Positions 36,928 to 44,541 are shown, numbered from the stretch's first letter. The stretch: DNA of 64,000 bases from Dongia sedimenti (GCA_030715195.1 JAUYVI010000007.1:433309-497308); one strand, 5' to 3'. The notes: generated by a model from the sequence alone, not told the origin. Numbers and translations: made by a program.

Positions 36928-37545
36928 CTACGCCCGCCCGCGCCGCCGCACCACCAGCCCCAGCCCGGCCAGCGCCGCGCCGAACAGCGGCAGCGTCGCC
37001 GGCAGCGGCGTGGTGGCGATGCTGACGGTGAGATGCGTGGCGTCGATCGCGGCACCCGAGGACCCGCCGCCGGCGATCTCGAACGTGCCGGAGCAGAACC
37101 CGTTGCCGAAGCAGTCCCGGTCGAGCGCGCCGAGGATCGAGCCCGGCAGGCCGGTCGCGAAGAAGGCCAGCGACAGAAACGTCTGCGTGGTGTCGCCGAG
37201 GAACAGCTGGATGTTGCCGAGCGCGTCGAACCTGTAGGAGGAGGGCTCCAGCGCGAAGGTGAAAGAATGCCCGTTGGCGCTCAGCACCGCCGTGCCGCCG
37301 CCGCTGATGCTCCCCTCGCCCGCGCTCGAATAGACGCCCGCCCCGGTGTCGAACACCGAGGTCACGCTGAACGCGGTGCCGGCCGGCAGCGACCCGCCGA
37401 AATGATTCCCGCCGTCAAACCCGCCGCGGACCGTGCCGGTCCAGACCGCGGTGACGATGGTCGAAGCCTGCGCGCCGGAAATTGCCCCGCACCCGGCGAG
37501 CACCAAAGCCGCGACGAACCACCCGACCGACAGAACCTTGCTCAT
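36928..37545 (-). CDS. Exported protein with VPLPA/PEP-CTERM-type sorting signal
   Basis: 205-aa protein. The N-terminal signal (VLSVGWFVAALVLAGCGA then GAQAS) is followed by a beta-rich domain (VFDTGAGVYSSAGEGSISGG, FALEPSSYRFDALGNIQLFL) and a C-terminal TPLPATLPLFGAALAGLGLV followed by RRRGRA, the tripartite sorting signal (motif, hydrophobic helix, basic tail) recognised by exosortase-type enzymes. Such proteins are exported and linked to EPS or biofilm matrix. ATG 37545 has GGGAGTGGTC before it. No exosortase gene is in the window. A 76-bp piece is duplicated at 36293. Confidence 0.82.
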   Translation of the reverse strand: MSKVLSVGWFVAALVLAGCGAISGAQASTIVTAVWTGTVRGGFDGGNHFGGSLPAGTAFSVTSVFDTGAGVYSSAGEGSISGGGTAVLSANGHSFTFALEPSSYRFDALGNIQLFLGDTTQTFLSLAFFATGLPGSILGALDRDCFGNGFCSGTFEIAGGGSSGAAIDATHLTVSIATTPLPATLPLFGAALAGLGLVVRRRGRA

Positions 37546-37714
37546 GACCACTCCCTGCACCCCGGCGCACGCCGACGGCGCCGCGCGCAGGGTGCCATGC
37601 GAGGGTCGGAAACGGAGTGTGATATCCGACACCAACCCGGTCGACGGCACTTGGCCATCGTCGATGACAACTCCCGCCTAAAAGCCCGGCCACCGCCCTC
37701 TTCGATCGTCATGG

Positions 37715-37728
37715 TCCGCGCAGGCGGA
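37715..37728. repeat. Single copy of the TCCGCGCAGGCGGA core
   Basis: Exact copy of the 14-base palindromic core of the 30-bp tandem units at 32505-32594. A related TTCCGCG follows 13 bases later, so this may be a decayed unit of the same family. Confidence 0.7.
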
Positions 37729-37846
37729 CCATCCACGAATTTCCGCGTCACCGGTCTGGTTGGTGAAGCAAGAGCACCATGGCTCGTAGCCCGGGCATGA
37801 GGCCGCTGCCCAACGCCATCGCGCGAGCGACGCCACAAACTCCACC

Positions 37847-37881
37847 GTCATCCCGGGACTTGGTCCCGGGATCCACGCCTT
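37847..37881. repeat. Palindromic intergenic repeat, half copy E
   Basis: GTCATCCCGGGACTTGGTCC, CGGGATCCACGCCTT: the left half of the family, with the right half missing. The break point lies 18 bases before the start of the parC remnant. Confidence 0.8.
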
Positions 37882-37898
37882 CCTATCGTGAGCAGACG

Positions 37899-38138
37899 TG
37901 GAGGCTTTGGTTGCGACATGCTCGCCGTCATCGGCGAAAACCGCAAGCCGCGGGTCTTCTCCTCAAGTAGGAAGGTCCAACCACGGCCGCGACGGCACCC
38001 TGCAAGAACAAGGACGGCGGGCTATCGGATGCGCTCGTCTATCCGAAGCGCGAAAGCCTGGCGTGGCGGCTGGGCGAGAAGACCAGGAATGAGACGGACC
38101 TTAAGCTCTGAATTGAGCAATGCGCTTTGGCCGAAACG
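37899..38138 (+). pseudogene. parC: Decayed copy of the 3' end of parC
   Basis: Piecewise homologous to about 34645-34910 of parC on the same strand. It reads VEALVA (parC VEAVVA), then after a small deletion DMLAVIGENRK, and further on, in shifted frame, [11 protein letters not shown] and [15 protein letters not shown], each nearly identical to parC. There are at least two frameshifts, a roughly 20-base deletion and an in-frame TGA in place of the parC Trp codon after LKL. It cannot be expressed as ParC. Homology fades near 38138, shortly before the low-G+C block. Confidence 0.88.
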
Positions 38139-38186
38139 TGGTCACCAACGGTTCCGAGGACTTGTAATATCGGGCTTCAGTAGGGT

Positions 38187-38906
38187 TTATGGGGGTGTTG
38201 TCTTGTCCGAGGAATCGGCGCTCGTGTTTGGTTCAGGAGCAGTTTCTGCTCTCACATTTTGCAGCCACTGTTTCTGCTTATTCTCGGCCTCTGCAGAGGT
38301 AATTGTCTCGATCTTCAAACGCTTAAAGCCTGATATTGCATGGCTGAGATGCTGCTCTATTTTCTTCAGCGCCTCCGCCATTTCATAGTCAGGCGGCGAT
38401 CCTAGAGTTATCAATCCTAAAAACTGGGAAATATCCAAATTGAATTTGTGGCGGTAGAATAGTCCTTGAGTATTTCTGTATTCGACCAGAACCTCAAATG
38501 GATGGAGCGCCGGTTTTCTGACTAAGTTGTGGCCGGATCCGAAGAAAGCGGTAACTCGCTCTCCCTGAGGCAATACAGAAATTGCTGTTCGCTCATCGCT
38601 ATTTGTTAAGCAAACTTCGTGGCGAGTGAAGTCGGCGGCGTCGGCTTCAAAGCTAAATTTGACATTAAGCGCCGCGCCTTGACCAACATTGGCGAGCACA
38701 AAATTGACCATAGTCTTGTGGATATGATCGGGCATCAAATAGGCGACCACTTGTGGCTCGGTACCCGCCTTCCTTAGGAGGCGATTCTCGACTGCCAGCT
38801 GATGCGTTAGCTTGACGTAGACGATCGTCGCGATTGCGATCACGAGTGTGGCTAGGCCGGAAATTGCACCCTGGTATCTGTTGGCAAGGTCAAACAATGC
38901 CGTCAT
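38187..38906 (-). CDS. Hypothetical protein with one N-terminal membrane helix
   Basis: About 239 aa from ATG 38906 (an in-frame start at 38966 adds 20). One membrane helix near residues 12-34 (ISGLATLVIAIATIVYVKL) is followed by a cytoplasmic or periplasmic beta-rich domain (VVAYLMPDHIHKTMVNFVLA, VGQGAALNVKFSF) and a charged helical tail. The family is not recognised; helix plus beta-sandwich of this kind is common among small orphan proteins on genomic islets. Base composition is clearly lower in G+C than the flanks. It belongs to a three-gene low-G+C block, in the same direction as the next gene upstream. Confidence 0.75.
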   Translation of the reverse strand: MTALFDLANRYQGAISGLATLVIAIATIVYVKLTHQLAVENRLLRKAGTEPQVVAYLMPDHIHKTMVNFVLANVGQGAALNVKFSFEADAADFTRHEVCLTNSDERTAISVLPQGERVTAFFGSGHNLVRKPALHPFEVLVEYRNTQGLFYRHKFNLDISQFLGLITLGSPPDYEMAEALKKIEQHLSHAISGFKRLKIETITSAEAENKQKQWLQNVRAETAPEPNTSADSSDKTTPP

Positions 38907-39023
38907 GTCGATCTCCACGAAGTTTCTCAGAGTTGGGTTAGAGTGGAGTTCTCGCTCCAAAGTCACACCCTTCGCATGCGACTAAGTATGCGCATCCTCC
39001 CCTCGAGATTTCTCTCGAACCAT

Positions 39024-39755
39024 TTACACTGGCTTGAAAGCGAGCTTCGATCGTCGGATCGGAGTAGACATGCCGTATTTCTTAGAGACTGCATCAATCA
39101 GATCAAAAAACCACGTGGGCGCTTCAGGCGAAACTACAATGCTCCGAAGAAATGAATTGGGCGTAAGATGTACGTTCATTCCGAATTCTTTGATCGGCGA
39201 TAAGTAGTCGTCGCCAAATCGATCAATGATAACGCGTACCTCATTTTCGTAGTCATAGGCGGTCACCTTGTACGCGAACACGTCTGAATAGGGTTTTATT
39301 TGTAACTCTGGATCTCGCCAGTGCTTCACGTACTTGACTTCTTTGATCGCTATAGCGTGTGGAATTCTAGCATTCTGGAGAGCATCTCGCAGCTTGCCGA
39401 CAGTGCTAGTGATTGCCAACGAGGTGGGTGAGCGACCGTATACGCGCCACATGGCCATGCTATCGTCTGTGCCGCGTCTCCAGCAGTTGACGAACACACG
39501 TTCGCGGAGGCCTTTTTTGAACTCCTGGTAAGACGATTTGATGTTGTTGTCTTTGTAAGCTTTCTCGATCGCGAGCTTTATGGAATTCGTGAACGCTCCT
39601 TCAAATTTGTCTTCAAACTGATCGCCACGCGTAAAGAAGAGCGTGTTGTTGTGAATCAGATCGATAAATTTCGCCATGTCCAGATACCGCCATAGGACGA
39701 CATCATCGCCTAAGGTGGAATCCACCCTCGGCTTGCCCTTAACAATGACTACCAT
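39024..39755 (-). CDS. DUF2971-like protein
   Basis: 243 aa from ATG 39755 (a TTG at 39836 would extend it). The pattern VVLWRYLDMAKFIDLIHNNT then LFFTRGDQFEDKFEG near the start and CWRRGTDDSMAMWRVYG in the middle match the DUF2971 family, found mostly on mobile or accessory DNA and sometimes near abortive-infection genes. It ends with the strand SIVVSPEAPTWFFDLIDAV. No activity is established. Low G+C; divergent from the deoxyribosyltransferase-like gene with 99 bp between starts, which must hold both promoters. Confidence 0.78.
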   Translation of the reverse strand: MVVIVKGKPRVDSTLGDDVVLWRYLDMAKFIDLIHNNTLFFTRGDQFEDKFEGAFTNSIKLAIEKAYKDNNIKSSYQEFKKGLRERVFVNCWRRGTDDSMAMWRVYGRSPTSLAITSTVGKLRDALQNARIPHAIAIKEVKYVKHWRDPELQIKPYSDVFAYKVTAYDYENEVRVIIDRFGDDYLSPIKEFGMNVHLTPNSFLRSIVVSPEAPTWFFDLIDAVSKKYGMSTPIRRSKLAFKPV

Positions 39756-39854
39756 GGGGGTCTTTTGGGCCTGATTGAGGTTGTGACGAGATAATGCTAC
39801 CTTCGATAGTGGGCGCACAAGATAGCAAATCGACAAACTTGCGCTGAGGGAGCA

Positions 39855-40928
39855 ATGGCGAAAAAAATCGGCAAGAAAGTCGGGGCCGAGAAGAAGGCCC
39901 GCACCCGCTGGCCTTTTCCCAGAGCGACACTGGAAGAAGCCCTAAAAATCGCTTACGCGATAAAGGACTTCAATGGTGGCAATCCATGGGAGCCTGAAGA
40001 GATCCGTAAGGCGATTGGAGCAGGTACGGGAGGGAACGCATATTTCTATCTAACTGCCGCGTCCCGAGATTACGGATTGACTCTAGGTACAACCGCTGCC
40101 GAAAAAATTTCTTTAACGGATCTCGGTCGCGACCTTGTCTATGCACCGGGGCCTGATGCGGAACGAGCCCTTAAGCTTCGCGCGTTCCTAAACGTCGATA
40201 TCTTCAAGAGAGTTCTCGAATACTACAAAGGTAGCAACCTACCTGAGATGAAATACTTGGGTAACACACTGCAAAAGGAATTTGAGCTAGAACCGGAGAC
40301 TCATGAAGAGTTTTCGAGGACGTTTAGGGAGAATTGCCAATACCTCGGCATAACATCTGGAATCCCGATCCCTACTGAAGATCATGGTGACCAATCGTCG
40401 GCACTGGCTGCGCCTGAGACCGTCACACTCGCAGAGGCCGAAGGGACGTCTAAGCTGACTGCGTTCGTAATAATGCCTTTTGTAGAGCGTGATCTGAAAC
40501 ACCCCGCTGGCTTTTTTGCGGAAGTGCTGCGGAGTATCATAACGCCGTCGGCGAGAGCCTCAAATTTCACGGTCAGAACAGCGAATCGCCAAGGCAGCGA
40601 TCTAATCCAGTCCACGATCATCAATGACCTAATGGAGGCAGATCTGGTCATCGCTGACCTGACGGAACACAACCCAAATGTTATGTTCGAATTGGGAATG
40701 AGAATGGCCGAAGATAAGCCAGTTGTCCTGATCAAGGCCACGGGTACAGGCCCACTTTTTGACGTCGACAACATGCTTCGTGTCTTCGAATACAATCCCA
40801 ACCTTTGGTCCACGACCGTGGAAAAGGATCAACCCAATTTAAGGGAATTTATTAAGGGCGCTTGGGAAAACCGAGCATCGGAGAAATCCTACATGAAGAT
40901 TTTACGTGGCGCGAAGAAGGCTTCCTAG
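39855..40928 (+). CDS. wHTH plus nucleoside 2-deoxyribosyltransferase-like (TIR-like) protein
   Basis: 357 aa. After a Lys-rich start, residues 24-100 look like a winged helix: EEALKIAYAIKDFNGGNPWE, YFYLTAASRDYGLTLG and ISLTDLGRDLVYAPG. Residues 200-340 form the nucleotide-processing fold: TAFVIMPFVERDLKHPAGFF, then GSDLIQSTIINDLMEADLVI, ADLTEHNPNVMFELGMRMAE and KPVVLIKATG. The D-L-T-x2-N-P-N-V-x2-E-L-G box is the hallmark of deoxyribosyltransferase/TIR-like effector domains seen in many defence genes. Sensor plus effector is inference. Low G+C, ribosome site GAGGGAGC before ATG 39855. Neighbours are the DUF2971-like and one-TM genes. Confidence 0.82.
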   Translation: MAKKIGKKVGAEKKARTRWPFPRATLEEALKIAYAIKDFNGGNPWEPEEIRKAIGAGTGGNAYFYLTAASRDYGLTLGTTAAEKISLTDLGRDLVYAPGPDAERALKLRAFLNVDIFKRVLEYYKGSNLPEMKYLGNTLQKEFELEPETHEEFSRTFRENCQYLGITSGIPIPTEDHGDQSSALAAPETVTLAEAEGTSKLTAFVIMPFVERDLKHPAGFFAEVLRSIITPSARASNFTVRTANRQGSDLIQSTIINDLMEADLVIADLTEHNPNVMFELGMRMAEDKPVVLIKATGTGPLFDVDNMLRVFEYNPNLWSTTVEKDQPNLREFIKGAWENRASEKSYMKILRGAKKAS

Positions 40929-41139
40929 TTGCCAGAGATTTAGATCGGGGAAAGCATTCTTCCTTCTCACGAATCCATCTCCACATCCGCCCATTTCTCC
41001 GTGGGATACTCTGCCCGGCCGCGAGAGCAAATTGGGTTAGAGTAGGATTTCGAACTCCGGCACAACCATCCTCCCCGTCGGCTCCCCACGCCGAGAGCTT
41101 CTGCTAGTCTCCCCCGCGCCAAACCACCGACGAGTCCGC

Positions 41140-41835
41140 ATGAGCCGCCCGCGCCGGACCCTCCCTCTCTCCAGCCTCATCCTCGCACTCCTCCCGCTCG
41201 CCCTGCTTCCGATCGGCGCCAACCCGGCGCGCGCCGCCACCACGTGCCAAGATGTCACCGGCCTCGGCGAGCGCGTGCATCTCGCAGCATCCGCGCGGCC
41301 CAACCTTGACACGCATATCCTCGACGTCGCCAACGTGTTCACCTTCGAGGATCTGCACGACGTGATCCTCTGCGGGCACTCTTATGCCGGCATGGTGGTG
41401 AGCGGCGTCGCCGACCGGATGCCGGAGCGCATCGCCGCTCTGGTCTATGTGGATGCGTTCGTGCCGAATGACGGCGAGGCCTGGTGGGATCTGGCGGGGG
41501 ATTATTTCCGCAAGCTGGCGATCGACGGCTCGGCGGCCGATGGGTTCTCGGTGAACCCGCCGCCCTCGCCGGGAGATGCCCGGCGCGTGCCGCATCCGCT
41601 GGCCGCGTTCCGGCAGGCCATCCGCCTCACCGGTCAGTGGCAGACAGTGCGCGAGAAGATGTTCATCTACGCGACCGGCTGGGACGAGACACCGTTCACC
41701 CCGACCTACGAACGCCTCAAGGCCGATCCAAGCTGGATCGTGAAGTCCCTGCCGACCGGCCACGACATCCTCGGGAAAGCGCCGGAAGAATTCCTGAAGC
41801 TGGTCCAGGCGCTGAAGAGCGTTGCATCGCGCTGA
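41140..41835 (+). CDS. Exported, N-terminally truncated alpha/beta hydrolase
   Basis: 231 aa. A signal peptide (SLILALLPLALLPIGANPARA) leads directly to CQDVTGLGERVHLAAS. Full-length relatives (esterases of the methyl-salicylate esterase type) start with about 35 residues containing the oxyanion strand VHGAWHGGW before TGLGER; those are missing here. The rest is intact: DVILCGHSYAGMVVSGVADR with the nucleophile Ser, LVYVDAFVPNDGE, and the catalytic His in TGHDILGKAPEEFLKL. The fold would lack its first strands, so activity is doubtful; it looks like a fusion of a signal sequence to a hydrolase fragment. Confidence 0.75.
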   Translation: MSRPRRTLPLSSLILALLPLALLPIGANPARAATTCQDVTGLGERVHLAASARPNLDTHILDVANVFTFEDLHDVILCGHSYAGMVVSGVADRMPERIAALVYVDAFVPNDGEAWWDLAGDYFRKLAIDGSAADGFSVNPPPSPGDARRVPHPLAAFRQAIRLTGQWQTVREKMFIYATGWDETPFTPTYERLKADPSWIVKSLPTGHDILGKAPEEFLKLVQALKSVASR

Positions 41836-41857
41836 TGTGCGGCGGAGGCGCATAATT

Positions 41858-41923
41858 TGAATTCCGGCAGCGCCGCGCCGGACAAGCAGCGCCGATTGCG
41901 ACAAAATCGGCACGCTGTTTGAC
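41858..41923. repeat. 66-bp stem-loop repeat, left copy
   Basis: Starts TGAATTC and ends CGGCACGCTGTTTGAC. Ungapped match to 42451-42516 with 12 differences. The stem GCCGATT / AATCGGC is retained in both copies while the loop between them differs, so structure seems conserved over sequence. It flanks the two-gene small-protein module on its left. Confidence 0.88.
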
Positions 41924-41992
41924 GGTGGTCCTGTGCGACCGCTGCCCCTCGTTGTATACTCGGAGCGGGGTCAGGGTGGGGAAGGCGTCGTT

Positions 41993-42229
41993 GTGGCCAA
42001 CTGGCGGATCATCGGCGAGGTACAGTCGGTCGAGACAATCGCCAAGGGCCGCGGTATCCGCGAGTTGCGTCGGCTCAAGAAGGCCTACGGGGCCAAGAAC
42101 TGGCGCAAGAAGAAGGGCATAGCGAACATTACTTTCGGCGCCACTGGCAAAGTCATGCCGGCGGAAATACATTGGTACGAGGCGCATGGCGTCGGCCAGG
42201 TCGAGTGGAAGATCAAGAGGTTGCTATGA
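41993..42229 (+). CDS. Small basic protein with AEIHWYEAHG signature
   Basis: 78 aa from GTG 41993, placed by GGGGAAGG just upstream (GTG 41933 would add 20 residues). Basic core IRELRRLKKAYGAKNWRKKKG, described here by its key part YGAKNWRKKKG, followed by ANITFGATGKVMPAEIHWYE and AHGVGQVEWKIKRLL. I recognise this as a recurrent small-protein family of bacteria, usually next to a second small gene, without known function. The stop overlaps the start of the next gene (ATGA). A toxin-antitoxin-like role is possible but unproven. Confidence 0.78.
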   Translation: MANWRIIGEVQSVETIAKGRGIRELRRLKKAYGAKNWRKKKGIANITFGATGKVMPAEIHWYEAHGVGQVEWKIKRLL

Positions 42230-42435
42230 AGTGGGCAGTCTGCGTCGCGAATGATGATCACCAGGCCTCGCTGGAGGTGCGGAAGCTCTATCGCGTCCTT
42301 GCCGACCGCAAGGGCGAAGCCCTCGGCATGATCCGCGTCATCGACGAATCCGGCGAAGACTATCTCTATCCCGGTGCCATGTTTGAAACCATCGCGGTCG
42401 CCCCGCCGCTGGAACGCAAGCTGAAGCGCGCCTAG
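42226..42435 (+). CDS. Small partner protein (ESGEDYLYP motif)
   Basis: 69 aa starting in the ATGA overlap with the preceding gene. The pattern WAVCVANDDHQASLEVRKLY, RVLADRKGEALGMIRVIDES and GEDYLYPGAMFETI reads as a compact SH3-like or beta-barrel fold. I have seen this short protein paired with the AEIHWYEAHG protein in other bacteria; no function is known. The tight coupling and the shared flanking repeats suggest one functional unit. Confidence 0.8.
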   Translation: MKWAVCVANDDHQASLEVRKLYRVLADRKGEALGMIRVIDESGEDYLYPGAMFETIAVAPPLERKLKRA

Positions 42436-42450
42436 TCCCCGAAAAAAATC

Positions 42451-42516
42451 TGAATTCACGCCGCACCGCGCCGGACACGTTGCGCCGATCGTGGTACAAT
42501 CGGCACGCTGTTTGAC
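42451..42516. repeat. 66-bp stem-loop repeat, right copy
   Basis: Right-hand partner of 41858-41923, same orientation and same length. The stem GCCGAT / ATCGGC is kept, and the last 18 bases are identical. It starts 15 bp after the stop codon of the second small gene. Confidence 0.88.
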
Positions 42517-42986
42517 ATCGTGAGCGCTGCTTAAAAAACCGCGTCGGACGCGCGCGGTCGGCAAAGACGTGCCGCGCGATTGCACCGCCCGGCGCAACAC
42601 GGACCGGACGCAGACAGAATGCAGCATCGCGTCACACAGACGGAGCGGACCTAGGCGTTCTCGTCTGCGTTGTCCCGATCGCCCGCGCAGCCGGGGCTTG
42701 CTGCACTGCATCGCAGACAGGACGCAGACAGAACTCAGAATCGGCTCGCACGGACGAACCCAGACGCCGGGAAGAAAGCCACGCTGCGTCGGAAGCTTGC
42801 TGGACTCTCCCGCCCCCAATACAGACGGCACCCGTCTGCGTAGTCCGCTTTCGAACGACCGCACCGCAACGCAGACAGGACGCAGACGAGAACCGGATTC
42901 CGCGGGGCCGGAGCGCGCACCTCCGACCCCGCCGTCGACCCGTCCCCCGTAGCCTTGGCGCAGGGGGATCGGACGCCGGGCGCGGG
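42517..42986. repeat. Gene-free region with scattered CGCAGAC motifs
   Basis: No coding frame of quality. The motif ACGCAGAC or its complement recurs irregularly (near 42609, 42663, 42714, 42725, 42832, 42871 and 42882), sometimes doubled as CGCAGACAGGACGCAGAC. Units are neither evenly spaced nor equally long, so this is neither a tandem repeat nor a CRISPR array. It may be decayed repeat DNA or a cluster of protein binding sites. Confidence 0.55.
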
Positions 42987-43415
42987 TTACTCCGGCACGC
43001 TCTCGCCCGAGCCGCCGAACTCCTTCGGGAAGTCCTTCAGCTTCGGCAAGCCGTCCTTCATACGCAGCACGGTCTCGGCGTAGTTCACATGGACGCCGGG
43101 CTTGAAGCCGAGGCTGGGGAGGGTCGCGGCGTAGACGTCGGTCAGACCCAGCGGCGGATGGTCGGTCATGACATGGCCGCCGCATTTGGTGCAGTACTGC
43201 CGGTCGCTGACCGGGGTCTTCATGAACTTGCCGATGAACTCCTTGCCCTTGGTCACTTTGACGGCATCGGGCTTCCACAGGGTGAAGGCGTTGACCGGCC
43301 CCGCCGACCAGGAGCGGCAGGAGCTGCAATGGCAATAGCCCATCGCCTCCGGCGCACCGCTCACCTCGATCTCCACCGCTCCGCAAAAGCACTTGCCGGT
43401 ATGCTTGTCGGCCAT
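42987..43415 (-). CDS. GFA-family (glutathione-dependent formaldehyde-activating-like) protein
   Basis: 142-aa zinc protein. The GFA cysteine pattern is complete: KCFCGAVEIEVSG, YCHCSSCRSWSAGPVNAF, and YCTKCGGHVMTD. ATG 43415 is placed by AAGGAGAG upstream; the longer frame is not conserved-looking. Members bind zinc and were named for S-hydroxymethylglutathione synthase activity, which is disputed, so function is uncertain. No formaldehyde dehydrogenase gene nearby. Confidence 0.9.
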   Translation of the reverse strand: MADKHTGKCFCGAVEIEVSGAPEAMGYCHCSSCRSWSAGPVNAFTLWKPDAVKVTKGKEFIGKFMKTPVSDRQYCTKCGGHVMTDHPPLGLTDVYAATLPSLGFKPGVHVNYAETVLRMKDGLPKLKDFPKEFGGSGESVPE

Positions 43416-43722
43416 CGCGACTCTCCTTGTTCTGTTGTCTCGGTTGCACGCCGCGCGCCTTCGCGCGAATGCCGGCGCGGCGCGCACCCTGCCGCAGAAG
43501 CCGCGCGCGCCACAGTGACTTTCGACACAGCGGCCGGCGCGCATGGCGCGTCTGACACCATCGCGACCGGTCTCCCCCGGCATGCCGTGCAGGGGCGGCC
43601 GATCTCACCCCCGCGCCTGTCCGATCTCGCACCGGCGCGCCTGGTGATCGCAAACAGAGGGCGTCATCAAATCCGTCACCCAACCATGCTAGACTCCGTC
43701 ACTCAACCACCGGGGGACCGGC
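43416..43722. other. Intergenic region between divergent genes
   Basis: Contains the leaders of the divergent GFA gene and the exported protein at 43723. Near the right end CCGTCACCCAACCA and CCGTCACTCAACCA form a short direct repeat 20 bases apart. No promoter assigned and no coding signal seen. Confidence 0.4.
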
Positions 43723-44301
43723 ATGAAATTTCGCTTTGGCACCGTTCTGCGCTTCGCTCTTGTCCTCGCCAGCCTGCCGCTGTTCGCCGCGCCGGCCCGC
43801 GCCGCCACCGACTGCAAGGACGTCCCCGGCATCGGGCCGGAGATCGCGAAATTCCTGGACGAGGTCGCGGCGGCCCAGGCGGCGGGGCAGGGCCAGCTGC
43901 CGCTGATGGATGTGCTGTTCGGCGTGACCGGGATCGATGCCCATGACCAGAAGGCGCTCGACCGGCGCGCGCCGATCGAGGTGACCCGGCGCGACGCCGG
44001 CGGCGGCGACTATGCGAACAAGGGCCCGAAGACGATCACCATCGAGGGCATCTTCGCCGCGCGGGAAACCTTCTTCCGGATTCCGCCGCAGGTGCAGGGC
44101 AAGTACACGATCGACGCCGCCGGCGGCGTCACCCTGCATTACGATCCCGACTACACGGTCGAGCTCGGCGAGCGCCATGTCGGGCTGCGCTTCTTCGCCC
44201 CGATCCACCACACCGTCATCACCCGCGACGGTCTCGCCTTCTTCCTCGACCAGAATGCCGGCCCGGACCCCGACCGCTGCTACCGCGCCACCGCGGGGTG
44301 A
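43723..44301 (+). CDS. Exported hypothetical protein, 192 aa
   Basis: Signal peptide LRFALVLASLPLFAAPARAA, cleaved before ATDCKD. The mature domain has KDVPGIGPEIAKFLDEVAAA, then a beta-rich body (TITIEGIFAARETFFRIPPQ, GVTLHYDPDYTVELGERHVG) ending in DRCYRATAG; two Cys could pair. No family recognised. The mature start ATDCKDVPGIG resembles ATTCQDVTGLG at the same place in the truncated hydrolase (41140), which may be coincidence. GGGGGACCGGC precedes the ATG. A GC hairpin follows the stop. Confidence 0.75.
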   Translation: MKFRFGTVLRFALVLASLPLFAAPARAATDCKDVPGIGPEIAKFLDEVAAAQAAGQGQLPLMDVLFGVTGIDAHDQKALDRRAPIEVTRRDAGGGDYANKGPKTITIEGIFAARETFFRIPPQVQGKYTIDAAGGVTLHYDPDYTVELGERHVGLRFFAPIHHTVITRDGLAFFLDQNAGPDPDRCYRATAG

Positions 44302-44325
44302 GGGCGACGCGGCACCGGGAATAAA

Positions 44326-44350
44326 CCGCGCCGCTCCGCTTCCGGCGCGG
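44326..44350 (+). terminator. GC-rich hairpin after the 192-aa protein gene
   Basis: CCGCGCCG and CGGCGCGG pair perfectly over a 9-base loop, 25 bases after the stop at 44301. No T-run follows, so it is a terminator-like hairpin only. Confidence 0.5.
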
Positions 44351-44541
44351 GGTTGGGCCGGCTGGGCATCGTGGGTTGTATTGTTGCCCAAAAAGGCTCA
44401 TGATGCGGGGACTAGCCCCTTAGGCGGGGCTGTCGGCTGCGCACTCTCCTACCGAAGAGCTGCCGGTTTCTACGCTACCCGGCACTGCCGCGCGCCTGAA
44501 ACCGCATTATGGCAACCGTCAATTTCAGAATAAGGTTTGCC

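Noticed and set aside
34956..38186. Insertion sequence or integron in the scarred region
   Set aside because: No transposase, integrase or terminal repeats of an IS were found; the region shows only duplications and palindromes.
42598..42900. CRISPR array made of CGCAGAC motifs
   Set aside because: Motifs are only 7-8 bases, irregularly spaced and occur in both orientations; no cas genes.
42085..43683. Minus-strand open frame of 532 codons over the 42-43 kb gap
   Set aside because: It runs through the flanking repeat, the CGCAGAC region and the GFA gene in the wrong frame. Its similarity to another frame at 41717-42187 only reflects the 66-bp direct repeat.
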